DNA of 64,000 bases from contig NZ_KV917368.1 of assembly GCF_002019605.1 (NCBI RefSeq), positions 217,809-281,808 on the forward strand, in the 5' to 3' direction. Positions 44,926 to 53,697 of the stretch are shown in pieces. This DNA is from Alkalihalobacterium alkalinitrilicum. Lineage in GTDB: Bacteria > Bacillota > Bacilli > Bacillales > Bacillaceae_F. A model generated the notes under the pieces. It saw only the letters and a list, made by a program, of their open reading frames with translations, did not search any database and had not been told where the DNA came from. The position numbers and the translations under genes are program-made. Each line of letters opens with the position of its first letter. Positions within the stretch are counted from its first letter, which is position 1.

Positions 44926-45649
44926 TATTCCAGTAATTGAAATATTTGGTCCTACCATCCAAGGAGAAGGGATGGTTGTTGGACGTAAAACGATGTTTGT
45001 AAGAACAGCAGGTTGTGATTACCGTTGCTCATGGTGTGATTCTGCTTTTACTTGGGACGGTTCTGCTAAAGACCAAATTAAACAAATGAGTGCAGAACAA
45101 ATCTTTGAGCAGTTAATTACGATTGGTGGCAACCGCTTTGACCATGTTACTATATCTGGTGGAAATCCAGCTTTATATTCTTCAATTTGTGAATTAATTG
45201 ATGTGTTGCAAAAAAACAATATTCAAATCGGACTTGAAACACAAGGAAGTAAGTGGCAAGAATGGTTTACAAAAGTGGATGACTTAACGATATCTCCGAA
45301 GCCGCCAAGTTCAGGCATGGAAACGAATTTTGATATCCTAGATGAGATTATTGAACAGCTACAAAAGAGTAATAGAATTGCATCTAACGTCAGTATAAAA
45401 GTCGTTATTTTTAATAATCAAGATTTTGATTATGCAAAGAGAGTACACGAGCGTTATGAAAATGTACCGTTCTTTTTGCAAGTTGGAAATGAAGACTTAG
45501 GGGATGAAAATCCAAATCAATTAATGAAAAAACTGATTAACAGTTACGAACAACTAATTGAAAAAGTTATTGCCTCTGAAGAATTGAACGATGTAAAAGT
45601 ATTACCACAACTTCATACGTTATTATGGGGGAACAAACGTGGGGTTTAA
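44915..45649 (+). CDS. queE: 7-carboxy-7-deazaguanine synthase (radical SAM)
   Basis: A 244-residue radical SAM enzyme. The cluster motif is CDYRCSWC (Cys-x3-Cys-x2-Cys, residues about 34-41), preceded by IFGPTIQGEGMVVGRKTMFVRTAG; SAM-binding ISGGNPAL follows near 77. ATG 44915 overlaps the queD end and has AAAAGGTG 6 bases upstream; a longer frame from 44780 is a shadow inside queD. The pathway product, preQ0, would be reduced by QueF, which is not in the window. Confidence 0.95.
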   Translation: MTNSIPVIEIFGPTIQGEGMVVGRKTMFVRTAGCDYRCSWCDSAFTWDGSAKDQIKQMSAEQIFEQLITIGGNRFDHVTISGGNPALYSSICELIDVLQKNNIQIGLETQGSKWQEWFTKVDDLTISPKPPSSGMETNFDILDEIIEQLQKSNRIASNVSIKVVIFNNQDFDYAKRVHERYENVPFFLQVGNEDLGDENPNQLMKKLINSYEQLIEKVIASEELNDVKVLPQLHTLLWGNKRGV

Positions 45650-45655
45650 AGGATT

Positions 45656-45692
45656 ACGCATGAGAAAGGATATCTCGTGCGTTTTTTTTTTT
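45656..45692 (+). terminator. Terminator after queE
   Basis: ACGCATGAGA/TCTCGTGCGT (one wobble) and ten T. Confidence 0.92.
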
Positions 45693-45720
45693 AGTTTAAA
45701 TTCATCAGAAAATAGTGTTT

Positions 45721-45757
45721 AAAACGTGACTTTCTATTAAAAAGTGACGTTTTTTTT
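45721..45757 (+). terminator. Second terminator-like hairpin after queE
   Basis: AAAACGTGACTTT with AAAAGTGACGTTTT (one mismatch) and T-run; a tandem backup to the previous one. Confidence 0.6.
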
Positions 45758-45859
45758 CATATTGTATGTTTTTTTGCGCTCTATGAATAAGTAAGGAGAG
45801 GATAATTTAGTAGTAGAAGCGAAAGTATAAAAGAGTAGATTGTCGAATGGAGGTTTATA

Positions 45860-47125
45860 GTGAATACGCTCTTAAATGACTTACAAGTTTTTTTTCTAAA
45901 CCTTTCTTTTGTCTTCTTTCTTTATTATACCTATCATAAGTTTATTGAAAGAGAAACTCACCGGGTTTCTCATGAAATATTTATAGGGTTAATCTCAGGA
46001 ATCTCGATTATATTATGTATGTCATTTACGATTTCTCCTACTCCTGATTTTAATTTTGACATGCGCCCAATTCCTTTTATTATCGGAGCACTATATGGTG
46101 GCCGGAGGGTGGCCATTTCTTTATTAATTATTTTATTAGCGTATCGATATTACATAGGTATTGGCGATGGTTTTTATGCTTCTGTCATTATCTATTCAAT
46201 TTTCTGTATATATTTACTGTATCAAATTCCTCGTTTTCAGAGAGTAGCAACGGTAAAAGGAAAAGTAAAACTTTCAGCGATTGCTTCTTGCTTTGGTATA
46301 TTGTTATTAGCTAGTGTTGTAATGCTCTTTTCACCACCTTTAAATAGTATTCAACTTTTATCTTTAGTCGTTTTATACAGTATTCAGCTATTCGGAATCG
46401 TTTTTTTCGTAAACCTAATTGAACGGGCAAGAATGGAACGTTTAATCATTGAAGAACTCAAAAAGTTAGAAAAGCTAAAGATTGTCAGCGATATAGCAGC
46501 AAGCATTTCTCATGAAGTCCGGAACCCATTAACGGTAACAAGAGGATTTGTTCAGCTATTGAGAGAAAAAAGTATTCCTGCTGATAAAAAAGAATTGTAT
46601 ATTAATCTATCTCTTGAAGAGTTAGATCGGGCTGAAGAAATTATTACAGACTATTTAACATTTGCGAAACCTTCTCTAGAAAATATCCAAGTACTAGATG
46701 TTCAGGAGGAACTTATATATGTTATAAAAGTTGTCACACCGTTTGCGACAATGAATAATGTACATATTGTTTTTGAATCAAATGATGAAGTTTTGATTGC
46801 AGGAGAAAGGCAGAAGTTTCACCAATGCTTGATTAATATTGCAAAAAATGGAATAGAAGCGATGCCAGATGGTGGTGAGCTCTCGATAAAAATACAGAAA
46901 AGCGAAGATCAAGCTCTTATTACTATTAAAGATATAGGGGTTGGGATGACTGACGAACAGCTTAGTCGTTTAGGAACACCTTACTATACTACGAAGAATA
47001 AGGGAACAGGACTTGGAACGATGGTTGTTTTCAGTATTATCAAGGTAATGCAAGGTGAAATAAAAGTGAAAAGTAAAGTAGGGAAAGGAACAAGTTTTAT
47101 GATTCACCTACCTTTAGTCAAATAA
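45860..47125 (+). CDS. Sensor histidine kinase, KinB-like
   Basis: A 421-residue membrane kinase. Residues 1-190 have five to six helices, with the LYT-type sensor features RPIPFIIGALYGGRRVAI (5TM-5TMR_LYT). The dimerisation helix has the phosphorylation site His218 in IAASISHEVRNPLTVTRGF; HATPase motifs are NIAKNGIEAMPDGG, DIGVGMT and GTGLGTMVVFSI. This layout matches KinB and related sporulation kinases. GTG 45860 follows GGAGG. No response regulator is adjacent, as expected of a phosphorelay kinase. Confidence 0.87.
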   Translation: MNTLLNDLQVFFLNLSFVFFLYYTYHKFIERETHRVSHEIFIGLISGISIILCMSFTISPTPDFNFDMRPIPFIIGALYGGRRVAISLLIILLAYRYYIGIGDGFYASVIIYSIFCIYLLYQIPRFQRVATVKGKVKLSAIASCFGILLLASVVMLFSPPLNSIQLLSLVVLYSIQLFGIVFFVNLIERARMERLIIEELKKLEKLKIVSDIAASISHEVRNPLTVTRGFVQLLREKSIPADKKELYINLSLEELDRAEEIITDYLTFAKPSLENIQVLDVQEELIYVIKVVTPFATMNNVHIVFESNDEVLIAGERQKFHQCLINIAKNGIEAMPDGGELSIKIQKSEDQALITIKDIGVGMTDEQLSRLGTPYYTTKNKGTGLGTMVVFSIIKVMQGEIKVKSKVGKGTSFMIHLPLVK

Positions 47126-47232
47126 ATACTCCGCATTTAATTTTTTGAAAATTATTAAAAATAGTATATTATAGTCTTATAGATAAAGAAGCTATAGAAA
47201 AAGGATATTCGAATTTTAAAGGAGGTTTTTTT

Positions 47233-47685
47233 ATGGGGAATAGTGAGATTACCTTACCTAAGTTAATAAAGGAATTTGAGTTTGAAGTAGAGAGAGGGAA
47301 AATTGCAGAGTTTGCAATAGCGACAGGAGCAGAGAATATTGAAGTATTTATGAGTAAAGCGGCTGCCAATAAAGCTGGATACCCCGATGTCCCTGTGCCA
47401 TTAACATTTGGCACTGTACCTGAAATGTGGAAAGGTCTTGATTTTGAAGATATGATTGATGATCTAAATTTAACTTTAACTCGTGTATTGCATGGCAGTC
47501 AGTCGTATACATATCACCAACCTATATTTGCTGGCGATCAGATATATGGGAAGACGTTTCTAGTCGGAAGTAAACAAAAGAAGGGACTTTCCATCTTTTC
47601 ATTTGAAACGATGTTCTACAACGATAAAGAAGATTTGCTATTAGAATGTAAGTCCGTTGTTATCGAAAGAGGTGAGGGCAGATGA
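47233..47685 (+). CDS. MaoC-like dehydratase N-terminal subunit (FAS1-type hotdog)
   Basis: A 150-residue hotdog-fold protein, resembling the N-terminal half of two-part hydratases (HadA/HadC type): FEVERGKIAEFAIATGAEN, VPVPLTFGTVPEMW, HGSQSYTYHQPIFAGDQIYG. It lacks the catalytic D-x4-H itself and overlaps the next gene, which has it. ATG follows AAGGAGG. The pair probably hydrates an enoyl-CoA or enoyl-ACP. Confidence 0.82.
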   Translation: MGNSEITLPKLIKEFEFEVERGKIAEFAIATGAENIEVFMSKAAANKAGYPDVPVPLTFGTVPEMWKGLDFEDMIDDLNLTLTRVLHGSQSYTYHQPIFAGDQIYGKTFLVGSKQKKGLSIFSFETMFYNDKEDLLLECKSVVIERGEGR

Positions 47686-48041
47686 ATAACGTAAACAAGA
47701 GTGAGTTCATTATGATTACCCGTGAACAACTTGTCCGTTATGCGGGAGCATCTGGGGATTTTAATCCTATTCATACGAATATGATATTAGCGAAAGAAAA
47801 TGGACTTCCAGATGTAATTGCGCAAGGGATGTTTATTATGGGGTTAGCAGGTACACAACTGACAAAATGGTTTGGTTTGCATAAAGTGAAGCAGTTTGAT
47901 GTACGGTTTACATCGATGACTCTACCAGGTGAAGAAGTTCAAGTAACATGTACTTTAAATGAAGATCAAACTTCAGGCGAAGTTATTGTCTTTAATCGAA
48001 ACGAAGAGGTAAAACTTAAAGGTTTTATTAAACTAGCGTAG
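47682..48041 (+). CDS. MaoC-like dehydratase catalytic subunit (R-hydratase hotdog)
   Basis: A 119-residue MaoC-domain protein with the hydratase dyad Asp26-x4-His31 in ASGDFNPIHTN, and LPDVIAQGMFIMGLAG after it. It overlaps the preceding gene by 4 bases (ATGA). Together they form a heterodimer-type (R)-specific enoyl hydratase. The operon may continue into the TetR regulator 38 bases downstream. Confidence 0.87.
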   Translation: MNNVNKSEFIMITREQLVRYAGASGDFNPIHTNMILAKENGLPDVIAQGMFIMGLAGTQLTKWFGLHKVKQFDVRFTSMTLPGEEVQVTCTLNEDQTSGEVIVFNRNEEVKLKGFIKLA

Positions 48042-48079
48042 AAGTATAGTGACTTAATTTTTGAGAGGAGGTTATCAAG

Positions 48080-48709
48080 TTGAAAAAAGTACATATCCCT
48101 TCAATGGTAAAAAATAATCAAAAAATCCGCAAACGCAGGAACCAAATATTAGAAGCGTCGATTCAACCGTTTAAAGAAAAAGGATTTCACAGGACAACTA
48201 CAAGAGAAATTGCAGAAAATGCAGGGATGAGTTTTGGTGCTATATACGAATACGTAGAAAGTAAAGAAGATATTTTATATTTGTTCTTTGAAGCACTCTA
48301 TGATCAGCTTAATAACATACTAAAAAGTAGAGTAAGTGATCAGTTTAAGGGTCTCGAACGATTAAGGTCTTTTGTAAAACAATATTTTCAAGTTATTAAT
48401 GAAATCGGTCAAGCGACAAGCATTATGTATAGTGAGTCACGTTCATTACCGAAACCTTATTTAGAGTATGTTCTTACGAAAGAAAATGATTTTGTACAAT
48501 ATGTTATGGACATTTTTTCAAAGTCGCTTGAAGAAGAAAACATTTCATTAGATGAGGAAGAAATTTATTTACTGACACATAATATTATCGTTCAAGGACA
48601 TATGTGGGCATTTAGAGGTTGGGCATTGAAAGATCGTTTTACACTAGAAAAATATACAGATGTGCAAACGAAAACATTAATTGGAAGTATTTCAGCGTTG
48701 ACGGAATAG
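48080..48709 (+). CDS. TetR-family regulator
   Basis: A 209-residue TetR-type repressor. The DNA-binding domain is residues about 15-65 (ILEASIQPFKEKGFHRTTTREIAENAGMSFGAIYEYVESKEDILYLFF); the rest is a helical ligand domain. Given its location behind a hydratase pair, control of fatty-acid or acyl-CoA metabolism (FadR-like) is likely but unproven. TTG start at 48080 with GAGGAGG. A weak hairpin (GAGCTCAT/ATGGGCTC, about 48720-48741) follows. Confidence 0.87.
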   Translation: MKKVHIPSMVKNNQKIRKRRNQILEASIQPFKEKGFHRTTTREIAENAGMSFGAIYEYVESKEDILYLFFEALYDQLNNILKSRVSDQFKGLERLRSFVKQYFQVINEIGQATSIMYSESRSLPKPYLEYVLTKENDFVQYVMDIFSKSLEEENISLDEEEIYLLTHNIIVQGHMWAFRGWALKDRFTLEKYTDVQTKTLIGSISALTE

Positions 48710-48913
48710 TAACGATTGGGAGCTCATACGATGGGCTCTCTTGTTATGTTTTCTATGCTTGAAATAATGAAAAAGTAAAAACCATAGGCTTGCCATGACT
48801 TATAATCGAATACTTTGGTTTTAATTTATTGTAATAAAAGTGTGCTAACACATGAGTTTTGTAGGATGGGAATAGATAGACAAACAATAATAATGTATGG
48901 TGGTGTCGTTTAA

Positions 48914-49822
48914 ATGAGAGTATGTTCGTTTCTACCAGCAGCGACGAGTATGATTGCTGAATTAGGTCTTGAAGAGTATTTATATGGAGTGACTTTTGAA
49001 TGTCCAAGTGAAAAACCCAGGGTCGTTCGTTCACACCTTGAAGGAAGAAAATTATCAAGTTCAGAAATTAATGAAACCGTAAAACAATATATGAATGATG
49101 ATAAAAACTTATATTATGTCGATATGGAACTTCTTCAGAAAATTGAACCCGATATTATTTTTACACAACATGTATGTAATGTTTGTCAAATTGGAACGAG
49201 TTACGTAGAAGAAGTAGTAAAACATTTGCCAAAACAACCGAAAATAATACCACTTATCCCTCATCGGTTAGACGAAGTTTACAACAACTTACTTATGATT
49301 GCTCGAGAGTTAAACGAAGAGGAGAAAGGACTAAAAAGACTTGAAGTTCTTAAAAGACGAACGTCGAAAATCTCAAATAAATTGCAACACCAAAACCTTA
49401 CACTAAAAAAAGTGATGGTGATGGAATGGCTGGAACCTATATTTAACTGTGGACACTGGATACCAGATCAAATTGAACTAGCTGGTGGTTATGATCCGCT
49501 TGGGAACCCAGGTGGACATTCACGCCCAATTGAATGGAACGATGTTTTAGCATCCAATCCAGAAGTTCTCGTCATCGCACCTTGCGGCTTTACTCCTGAA
49601 CGAGCAATGAAAGAAATTGAATTACTAGAAAAACAAGAAGGTTGGCATGACTTATATGCTGTACAAAATAAGCAAATTTATATTGTTGACGGAGATTTGT
49701 TTACCCGTCCAAGTACAACATTAGTAGATGGTATAGAATTACTCGCAGCCCTTTTTCATCCACAACAATTTAGCATGCCTGTGGCGGTGCGGGATAAGGT
49801 AGTTTCCTATTATAAATCGTAA
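48914..49822 (+). CDS. Cytosolic BtuF/HemT-like substrate-binding fold protein
   Basis: A 302-residue protein of the periplasmic-binding-protein class III fold (PF01497): RVCSFLPAATSMIAELGLEEYLYGVTFECP, IEPDIIFTQHVCNVCQIG, GHWIPDQIELAGGYDPLGNPGGHS, VLVIAPCGF. It starts directly with the domain, with no signal peptide or lipobox, so it acts in the cytosol, unlike BtuF. Such soluble versions are known in many bacteria, often annotated cobalamin-binding. No cobalamin riboswitch is seen upstream. The ribosome site is weak. Confidence 0.8.
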   Translation: MRVCSFLPAATSMIAELGLEEYLYGVTFECPSEKPRVVRSHLEGRKLSSSEINETVKQYMNDDKNLYYVDMELLQKIEPDIIFTQHVCNVCQIGTSYVEEVVKHLPKQPKIIPLIPHRLDEVYNNLLMIARELNEEEKGLKRLEVLKRRTSKISNKLQHQNLTLKKVMVMEWLEPIFNCGHWIPDQIELAGGYDPLGNPGGHSRPIEWNDVLASNPEVLVIAPCGFTPERAMKEIELLEKQEGWHDLYAVQNKQIYIVDGDLFTRPSTTLVDGIELLAALFHPQQFSMPVAVRDKVVSYYKS

Positions 49823-49890
49823 GGCTTATATTTGAATGATTACTAGAACAAAAGAGACAGGTGAACAGAAAAACATTTACAGTCAATGAT

Positions 49891-49934
49891 TAAAAAAACA
49901 ACCCTCAGAAGGTTGACAATCGTACCCCTGAGGG
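49891..49934 (-). terminator. Terminator of the haloperoxidase pseudogene
   Basis: On the minus strand CCCTCAG ... CTGAGGG (7 bp plus some inner pairing) is followed by TTGTTTTTTT. Confidence 0.7.
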
Positions 49935-49942
49935 ATTTCCAT

Positions 49943-50856
49943 CTAAAAAAACAGTTTCGGTTGAGGTAAGTCGATCATCTCTATTTCCTTCTTTTGAGCT
50001 GTAGTATCAATTGTTAAAGAATCGCAGGATGTATCAAACTCATATGGTATCGCCTGCTCGTATGGAGGGGGCATTAATTTCGCATTTCTATATTCAAGAT
50101 AAGGTATATCGATCGATTGACCGCTTGAATTGTAATCCTTCCTAAGTTCGTTGACAACGATTTGCCCGATTTGCCTTCCTAAACGTAAACCTTGTTCATT
50201 GTCGATTGGGAAATGAATTCCTGCATAAAGCCTTGATAAGGCAGCTTTTTCAGCGAGAGCATCTAGTGAGCATCTAGTTTTTTGCTTTCAGCTGGAAAGA
50301 AGTAACTTAAAATGACTGAGGCTGCCCCTGAAACAGTCGCGTGTCCAGATGGGTATGCGGGATGTTTTGGAGTACAAAAAACAGTTGCTAATTGTGGGTC
50401 CAATTGATTTGGCCGTGCTACATTCAATCTGTATTTGATTTCCCATGTGATAATAAAAGCATCATTAAGTCCTGTAAATAATGCTGAAAGTATTCGAGCT
50501 GCTCGAGGGGCTGAAACACCATACGTATCAATTAACCGATCGGCAATGGGTAGCCATTGTTTTGGAGGTGCTCCAGACCCCCAATATTTTGCAATTGCTA
50601 TTCGTTCGTCGGTTATATGTGCTAATTCATGTTGAACAACTTTTAATTGCTCTGTCCAATTAATAGTATTTGGGTCTCGAAGAGCAAACCTTATGTTTCT
50701 TCCATCTAATGTTTCAAAACCCCCGCCTTTTTTTCTTCTAATAAAATTCGTTTTCCAAGAGCCTGCATATCGTTCAACTGGATTGTCCGGTGGACGACTC
50801 TCACCAGCATATGGTACGTCTGTCCACTGAAGGTAACCTCGTTTTCTCGTTTTCAC
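49943..50856 (-). pseudogene. Vanadium-dependent haloperoxidase/PAP2-type gene broken by an 11-bp duplication
   Basis: The frame from GTG 50856 (after GAGGTGAG) gives 197 residues and stops right after SKKLDAH. It includes PAP2-type FCTPKHPAYPSGHATVSGAAS. An 11-bp tandem repeat, GAGCATCTAGT at 50257-50267 and 50268-50278, causes the break. Without one copy the frame continues KLDALAEKAALSRLYAGIHFP (the second histidine motif), then IDNEQGLRLGRQIGQIV, to a stop at 49943, a normal 300-residue protein. The family hydrolyses phosphate esters or oxidises halide. Confidence 0.9.
50257..50278. repeat. Perfect 11-bp tandem duplication
   Basis: Two adjacent copies of GAGCATCTAGT inside the haloperoxidase gene; loss of one restores the reading frame. 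Confidence 0.9.
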
Positions 50857-50942
50857 AATCTCACCTCTTCTTGATTATATAAATAAGTTATGTATATCCA
50901 ACTACATTTGTCTAAACGCCGTGGGAAATTAGGTAATAACAC

Positions 50943-50974
50943 AGAAAAACGAAACCGAATTTACCAGTCTCGTT
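50943..50974 (-). terminator. Putative terminator of the 59-codon minus-strand frame
   Basis: AACGAGACTG and CGGTTTCGTT pair fully as minus-strand RNA (two G-U wobbles, mismatched on the plus strand), followed by TTTC. Confidence 0.5.
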
Positions 50975-51152
50975 AAGGGTTCAATTTTTCAGTTATCTTA
51001 TCTGATGACTCACTTTTAAAAAACCATTGATAATACATTCTAGAAAGATAAAATGTTACTCCTAATGTAAGAAAGCTATAATACCATTCCCACCTAACGT
51101 ATTTTATTAGGTTGGTGTATTTTTCGGCAATTTTGTAAAAAGTACTATACAC
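50973..51152 (-). CDS. Possible small protein, 59 aa, one membrane helix
   Basis: On the minus strand, GTG 51152 opens a frame of 59 codons: MYSTFYKIAEKYTNLIKYVR, then a WEWYYSFLTLGVTFYLSRMY segment that could span the membrane, and a polar tail ending KLNP. A terminator shaped for the minus strand overlaps its stop. The ribosome site is poor (GGAAATAAATAATGAG). It may be a real gene or the tail of a lost one. Confidence 0.35.
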   Translation of the reverse strand: MYSTFYKIAEKYTNLIKYVRWEWYYSFLTLGVTFYLSRMYYQWFFKSESSDKITEKLNP

Positions 51153-51288
51153 TCATTATTTATTTCCGAAACAACGATGTTTCATGAATGAATACCCCGA
51201 AGAGATGGTAAAATAAAAAAACTTACAAATAATTACAATTAACTAAAAGCTAAATTTTGAAATTCTGAAAAATGAAAGTAGGGGAAAT

Positions 51289-51882
51289 ATGCATGTTATA
51301 TTGGCTACTATTTTGATATTACTTAATATAAAAAATAAGACATGGAAGAACGTTAACAAGCATTATATTAGCGTCTTATATGTAGCTTTTTTTAATTTAC
51401 TTTATTACTACATCTGTAAGCATTTTATCCTTTGGGATTACAAGTCGAATTACTTAAATGTAAGGTGGGTTCGGGGAATTCATCTATTTGCCATTATGCC
51501 TTTATTAACTTTGTTATTTCTATCTAATATGCCCAATAACTTGTTTAAACAAGTGTTTTATTTAAGTAAATGGATATTAACTTCAGTTGTGGTTGAATGG
51601 TTTGGGTTGAAAAAGTTCAATGCGATTTATTTTTTACATGGTTGGAACTTAGCTTGGTCTTCCTTGATGTATTTATTAATGTACATGTTTAGCTATTTAA
51701 TATTAATAAATCCCGTTTTAGTTGGTATTCTGTCGGCTTGCTCTGTCGTTATATTAATGGTAAAGTTTAAAGTTCCATTTCGATCCGATTATTTAATGGG
51801 GCCTATCATTTTAGCTATAAGAAAATGGAATGTAATAAAAAAAGACCAAAACTTAATGGGTTTAATGGAGAAAAATCAATAG
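51289..51882 (+). CDS. CBO0543-like polytopic membrane protein, second copy
   Basis: A 197-residue protein with six predicted helices. VEWFGLKKFNAIYFLHGWNLAWSSLMYLLMYM carries the same E-W-(L/F) and GWN-x-x-W motif as the 42224 protein; the N-terminal half is longer and the C-terminal tail basic (KWNVIKKDQN). ATG follows AGGGGAA. Function unknown. Confidence 0.7.
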   Translation: MHVILATILILLNIKNKTWKNVNKHYISVLYVAFFNLLYYYICKHFILWDYKSNYLNVRWVRGIHLFAIMPLLTLLFLSNMPNNLFKQVFYLSKWILTSVVVEWFGLKKFNAIYFLHGWNLAWSSLMYLLMYMFSYLILINPVLVGILSACSVVILMVKFKVPFRSDYLMGPIILAIRKWNVIKKDQNLMGLMEKNQ

Positions 51883-51889
51883 ATAATAA

Positions 51890-51919
51890 AAAAGAAGACG
51901 CCCATTAGGACGTCTTCTT
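51890..51919. terminator. Hairpin after the CBO0543-like gene
   Basis: AAGAAGACG/CGTCTTCTT stem, 9-base loop. The T-run is on the minus strand; on the plus strand only TTCTTCGCG follows, so direction is uncertain. Confidence 0.55.
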
Positions 51920-52258
51920 CGCGTATTGAGGCGATAAACTGCACTCCACATAGTGCATTACCAGTTATGGCGTGTTTATCGACTTACACAATGAGCTCAT
52001 CGCTTTTCTAATATAGCATTAATATTACAGAAAGTAAACAAGTTTTTATGGCCATATGAAAAAAAGTGCCTTATAAGGAATTTATATTAATAAGTTATAT
52101 CTTTTAACTCATCCGTTTTCAAAGGATTGTCAAATTAAGTTATTTAACTTTATTTTATGTTTGAAAGTTTCAATTATAATAAAAGAGGTATTTTATAAAG
52201 ATAAAAAGAAATAAATTAATGAGTACTTAGTGAAAAAATTGTACGAGGGGAGAACTAG
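51920..52258. other. Intergenic leader of the DUF1538 operon
   Basis: About 340 bases, AT-rich towards the operon. I see no gene and no confident promoter pair; TTTATAAAGATAAA near 52192 could hold a -10 element. Confidence 0.35.
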
Positions 52259-52951
52259 ATGCAAGATATAAAAGATACGGTAAAAGAAGTTGTGTATGCT
52301 ATTTTACCCATTACACTTGTAATTGTTATCTTACAATTTACTTTGATATGGTTGCCTATGGAAGTGTTTTTTCAATTTTTGGCAGGCGTTGTCATGGTAA
52401 GCTTAGGTTTAATATTATTTTTATTAGGTGTACATATTGGATTACTACCAGTAGGGGAAATGGTAGGATCAGCATTACCAAAAACGAAGAAAATTGGTTT
52501 AATTCTCTTCTTTGGCTTTCTACTCGGTTTTGTCGTTACAGTTGCAGAACCAGATGTCCGAGTGCTTGCATTACAAATTGACCAAGTATCGAACGGTGAA
52601 ATTTCCCGAAATATCTTAGTTTACTCCGTAGCACTGGGTGTTGGGATATTTGTAGCATTAGCAATGTTAAGAATCGTTTTTAATATTTCAATTAAGTGGT
52701 TACTCTTAGGTGGCTATGGTCTGGTATTTTTATTAGCAGCGTTTACTCCAGCACATTTTATACCAATATCATTCGATGCTGGTGGGGTTACAACTGGTCC
52801 TATGACCGTACCATTTATATTAGCTCTTGGAGTAGGAGTGGCCTCTGTACTAAGGGGGAAGACGTCTTCTAGTGATAGTTTTGGATTAGTTGCACTTGCC
52901 TCAATTGGTCCGATTTTGGCTGTTTTGTTATTAGGGGTGATATACGGGTGA
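52259..52951 (+). CDS. DUF1538 membrane protein, first subunit
   Basis: A 230-residue protein with six to seven predicted helices. DUF1538 features: VVMVSLGLILFLLGVHIGLLPVGEMVG, FGFLLGFVVTVAEPDVRVLALQI, and the signature FDAGGVTTGPMTVPFILALGVGVAS. It is half of a pair, the next gene being its homologue. It is first in an overlapping three-gene operon with a P-II protein, which suggests a regulated transporter. ATG follows GAGGGGAG. Confidence 0.85.
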   Translation: MQDIKDTVKEVVYAILPITLVIVILQFTLIWLPMEVFFQFLAGVVMVSLGLILFLLGVHIGLLPVGEMVGSALPKTKKIGLILFFGFLLGFVVTVAEPDVRVLALQIDQVSNGEISRNILVYSVALGVGIFVALAMLRIVFNISIKWLLLGGYGLVFLLAAFTPAHFIPISFDAGGVTTGPMTVPFILALGVGVASVLRGKTSSSDSFGLVALASIGPILAVLLLGVIYG

Positions 52952-53697
52952 AAATTAATGTTTTCGAAGGTTTTGGCCATGTGCTGTTTGAAGTCACGTT
53001 TGCCTTACTACCATTAATTATTTTCTTTCTTATTTTTCAATTTTTCTTTTTGAAATTAGAGAAACAGAAAATTATTAACATCGGGAAAGGCTTCATTCTT
53101 TCATTTTTTGGGCTCGCTCTTTTTCTACAAGGGGTTCATGTTGGTTTCTTTCCTGCTGGAGAGTTGATCGGCGAAACGTTAGGCAGTCTCTCATATAACT
53201 GGGTCCTTATCCCAATCGGATTTGTACTTGGCTTTGTTGCTACATTCGCCGAGCCAGCTGTACGAATCTTAAATCATGAAGTTGAAAAGGTGTCTGGTGG
53301 TTATATCTCACAAAAAGTGATGCTTTATACGTTATCGATTGGTGTTGCTGTTTCCATTGCTGTTTCGATGGTTCGTATATTATTAGGAATTCCTTTATGG
53401 TATTTTATTATTCCTGGTTATTTAATTGTTATTATTATGATGTTCTTTTCATCAAAGACGTTCACATCGATTGCATTTGACTCTGGTGGTGTTGCTACGG
53501 GACCGATGACGGTTACTTTTATTTTAGCAATTGCTGTTGGGGTAGCTTCTGTAATCGAAGGAAGAGACCCACTTATTGATGGATTTGGTATGATTGCACT
53601 CGTTGCGCTATCACCCATTTTATCGGTATTAACATTAGGTGTCCTCTATGAGCGTAAGGGAGGTAGAAGTAAAGATGAAGTTAAATCTGAAGCATAA
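52948..53697 (+). CDS. DUF1538 membrane protein, second subunit
   Basis: A 249-residue homologue of the previous protein, with FILSFFGLALFLQGVHVGFFPAGELIG, VLGFVATFAEPAVRIL and FDSGGVATGPMTVTFILAIAVGVASVIEG. A charged cytosolic tail (YERKGGRSKDEVKSEA) ends it. GTG 52948 overlaps the first gene's stop (GTGA). Two homologous half-proteins suggest a heterodimeric antiparallel or pseudo-symmetric transporter. The substrate is unknown. Confidence 0.85.
   Translation: MKINVFEGFGHVLFEVTFALLPLIIFFLIFQFFFLKLEKQKIINIGKGFILSFFGLALFLQGVHVGFFPAGELIGETLGSLSYNWVLIPIGFVLGFVATFAEPAVRILNHEVEKVSGGYISQKVMLYTLSIGVAVSIAVSMVRILLGIPLWYFIIPGYLIVIIMMFFSSKTFTSIAFDSGGVATGPMTVTFILAIAVGVASVIEGRDPLIDGFGMIALVALSPILSVLTLGVLYERKGGRSKDEVKSEA

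Noticed and set aside
48710-48913. Cobalamin riboswitch before the BtuF-like gene
   Set aside because: No B12-box sequence and the leader is too short.
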